6,689 nt of DNA, taken from NCBI GenBank assembly GCA_021795795.1, contig JAJYPA010000461.1:1-6689 (forward strand), written 5' to 3'. Under the pieces are notes generated by a model. The model searched no databases, was not told where the DNA came from, and saw only the letters and a list, made by a program, of their open reading frames with translations. Source of the DNA: Pseudomonadota bacterium. Its GTDB lineage: Bacteria; Pseudomonadota; Gammaproteobacteria; Halothiobacillales; Halothiobacillaceae. Positions 6,254 through 6,689 of this stretch are shown in pieces. Position numbers and translations under genes: made by a program. Numbering within the stretch: position 1 is the first letter of the stretch; every line of letters starts with the position of its first letter.

Positions 6254-6258
6254 CTGGT
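6147..6258. repeat. Diverged direct repeat, copy B (5' end of the Nudix gene)
   Basis: This is the partner of the repeat at 5107-5218. It covers the first ~36 codons of the Nudix gene and the bases CCAG just before its ATG. Differences between the copies often fall at third codon positions, and the DDDGIHISV motif is kept, which suggests both copies remained under protein-level selection. Confidence 0.85.
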
Positions 6259-6321
6259 TTCATCTTTTGTGTAAGGGGCCAAGCCGCTCTTCGCAGCTCA
6301 ATATTCAACTCAGGCGTTACA

Positions 6322-6342
6322 CCGGGATCAAATTGATCCCGG
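6322..6342. repeat. Perfect 10-bp inverted repeat (hairpin or operator)
   Basis: CCGGGATCAA and TTGATCCCGG flank a single central base. As RNA it would form a stable 9-bp stem with a 3-base loop. It lies 21 bases after the stop of the gene at the right edge and about 70 bases before the Nudix start. No T-run follows on the minus strand, so it is not a textbook terminator. It could be a terminator lacking the U-tract, an mRNA-protecting hairpin, or a binding site for a dimeric repressor controlling the Nudix operon. The remaining bases of this 110-base gap show no convincing promoter. Confidence 0.6.
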
Positions 6343-6363
6343 ACCACGCCGCCATTCTCAAAG

Positions 6364-6689
6364 CTACGGGTAAACCACCTCTCCCGCTTTTGTCTTGAAC
6401 TTTTTCAGAGGGACAAACGCGCGGGCGCCCCAGGTCTCGTCCAACCGGACCAGAAAAATGTCCCCCGATGCTGAACACTCCACGACACGTCGCACACTGT
6501 TACAAACGGCATCGTCGAATCGGTTGACGAAACCAAAGGCTCGCCCAATCATCAGTAGTACACCGATACAGATAAAAAACAGGGGGGCGAAAATTTCTGA
6601 TGTGGATAATGCGCCTGCCGACACCATGGCCGGAGTGATGTTCTGGAGCGCCGTAACCGCCTGCGCGAAGTCTTGCGGGGCGAATATTG
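6364..6689 (-). CDS. Small membrane protein, 5' end beyond the right edge
   Basis: At least 107 residues are visible. The frame stays open to base 6689 and runs upstream of the ATG at 6627, which has no Shine-Dalgarno. The upstream codons read as plausible protein (IFAPQDFAQAVTALQNITPA), so the true start is probably outside the window. One hydrophobic segment (EIFAPLFFICIGVLLMIGRAFGFV) indicates a single membrane span. It is followed by a basic, probably cytoplasmic C-terminal part with an arginine pair (VRRVVE) and a beta-like end (DIFLVRLDE, AFVPLKKFKTKAGEVVYP). The motif IFAP occurs twice, 31 residues apart. I do not recognise the family. Small one-span proteins of this kind are common in conjugative elements and phages, but nothing here proves that. 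An inverted repeat follows 21 bases after the TAG, suggesting a transcript boundary before the Nudix gene. Confidence 0.68.
   Translation of the reverse strand, partial: IFAPQDFAQAVTALQNITPAMVSAGALSTSEIFAPLFFICIGVLLMIGRAFGFVNRFDDAVCNSVRRVVECSASGDIFLVRLDETWGARAFVPLKKFKTKAGEVVYP

Noticed and set aside
1..6689. Assignment of the window to a phage, plasmid or conjugative element
   Set aside because: Compact overlapping genes and unknown small proteins suggest it, but no integrase, portal, capsid, replication, mobilisation or transfer gene is present, so I leave it as inference.
1..6689. tRNA, rRNA, CRISPR array, insertion sequence or toxin-antitoxin pair
   Set aside because: I found no cloverleaf-like sequence, no regularly spaced short repeats, no transposase motifs and no recognisable toxin or antitoxin family; the small gene pairs are too poorly characterised to call.

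Overview
This window comes from a proteobacterial genome or one of its mobile elements. The only gene that points to a taxonomic group is a full-length ParE (DNA topoisomerase IV subunit B) of gammaproteobacterial or Acidithiobacillus-like character; I cannot name the organism. All ten genes I can support lie on the minus strand, so transcription runs from high to low coordinates. No gap between genes exceeds about 110 bases. I see no tRNA, rRNA, CRISPR array, insertion sequence or recombinase.

In the order of transcription: (1) the 3' part of a small membrane-protein gene entering from the right edge (6689-6364); (2) a 110-base gap with a perfect 10-bp inverted repeat; (3) a 347-residue Nudix hydrolase (6253-5210); (4) a 57-residue gene (5213-5040) whose start overlaps the Nudix stop as ATGA and whose first ~37 codons match the start of the Nudix gene; (5) a 480-residue unrecognised protein with a duplicated ~49-residue N-terminal module and a C-terminal two-helix membrane hairpin (4985-3543); (6) a 108-residue single-span membrane protein starting 3 bases later (3539-3213); (7) parE (3184-1211); (8) a 142-residue unrecognised acidic protein (1153-725); (9) a 68-residue helical protein (735-529); (10) a 149-residue HAD-family deoxyribonucleotidase (529-80); and (11) the start of another gene leaving at the left edge (95-1). 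Entries 1 and 3-11 are the ten genes.

The packing is very tight: four junctions overlap by 1 to 16 bases and two others are separated by 3 and 28 bases. The genes on both sides of parE are mostly unrecognised, small and lower in GC than parE. Such packing is typical of phages, conjugative elements and genomic islands, so parE here may be an accessory copy or may sit beside an island. That is inference: the window holds no integrase, transfer or capsid gene that would prove it.

Functionally, the window combines DNA topology (ParE), nucleotide clean-up (Nudix hydrolase and deoxyribonucleotidase) and a coupled pair of membrane proteins of unknown role. The strongest leads for something new are the repeat-plus-membrane-hairpin protein with its single-span partner, and the duplicated N-terminal module found both alone and fused to a Nudix domain.
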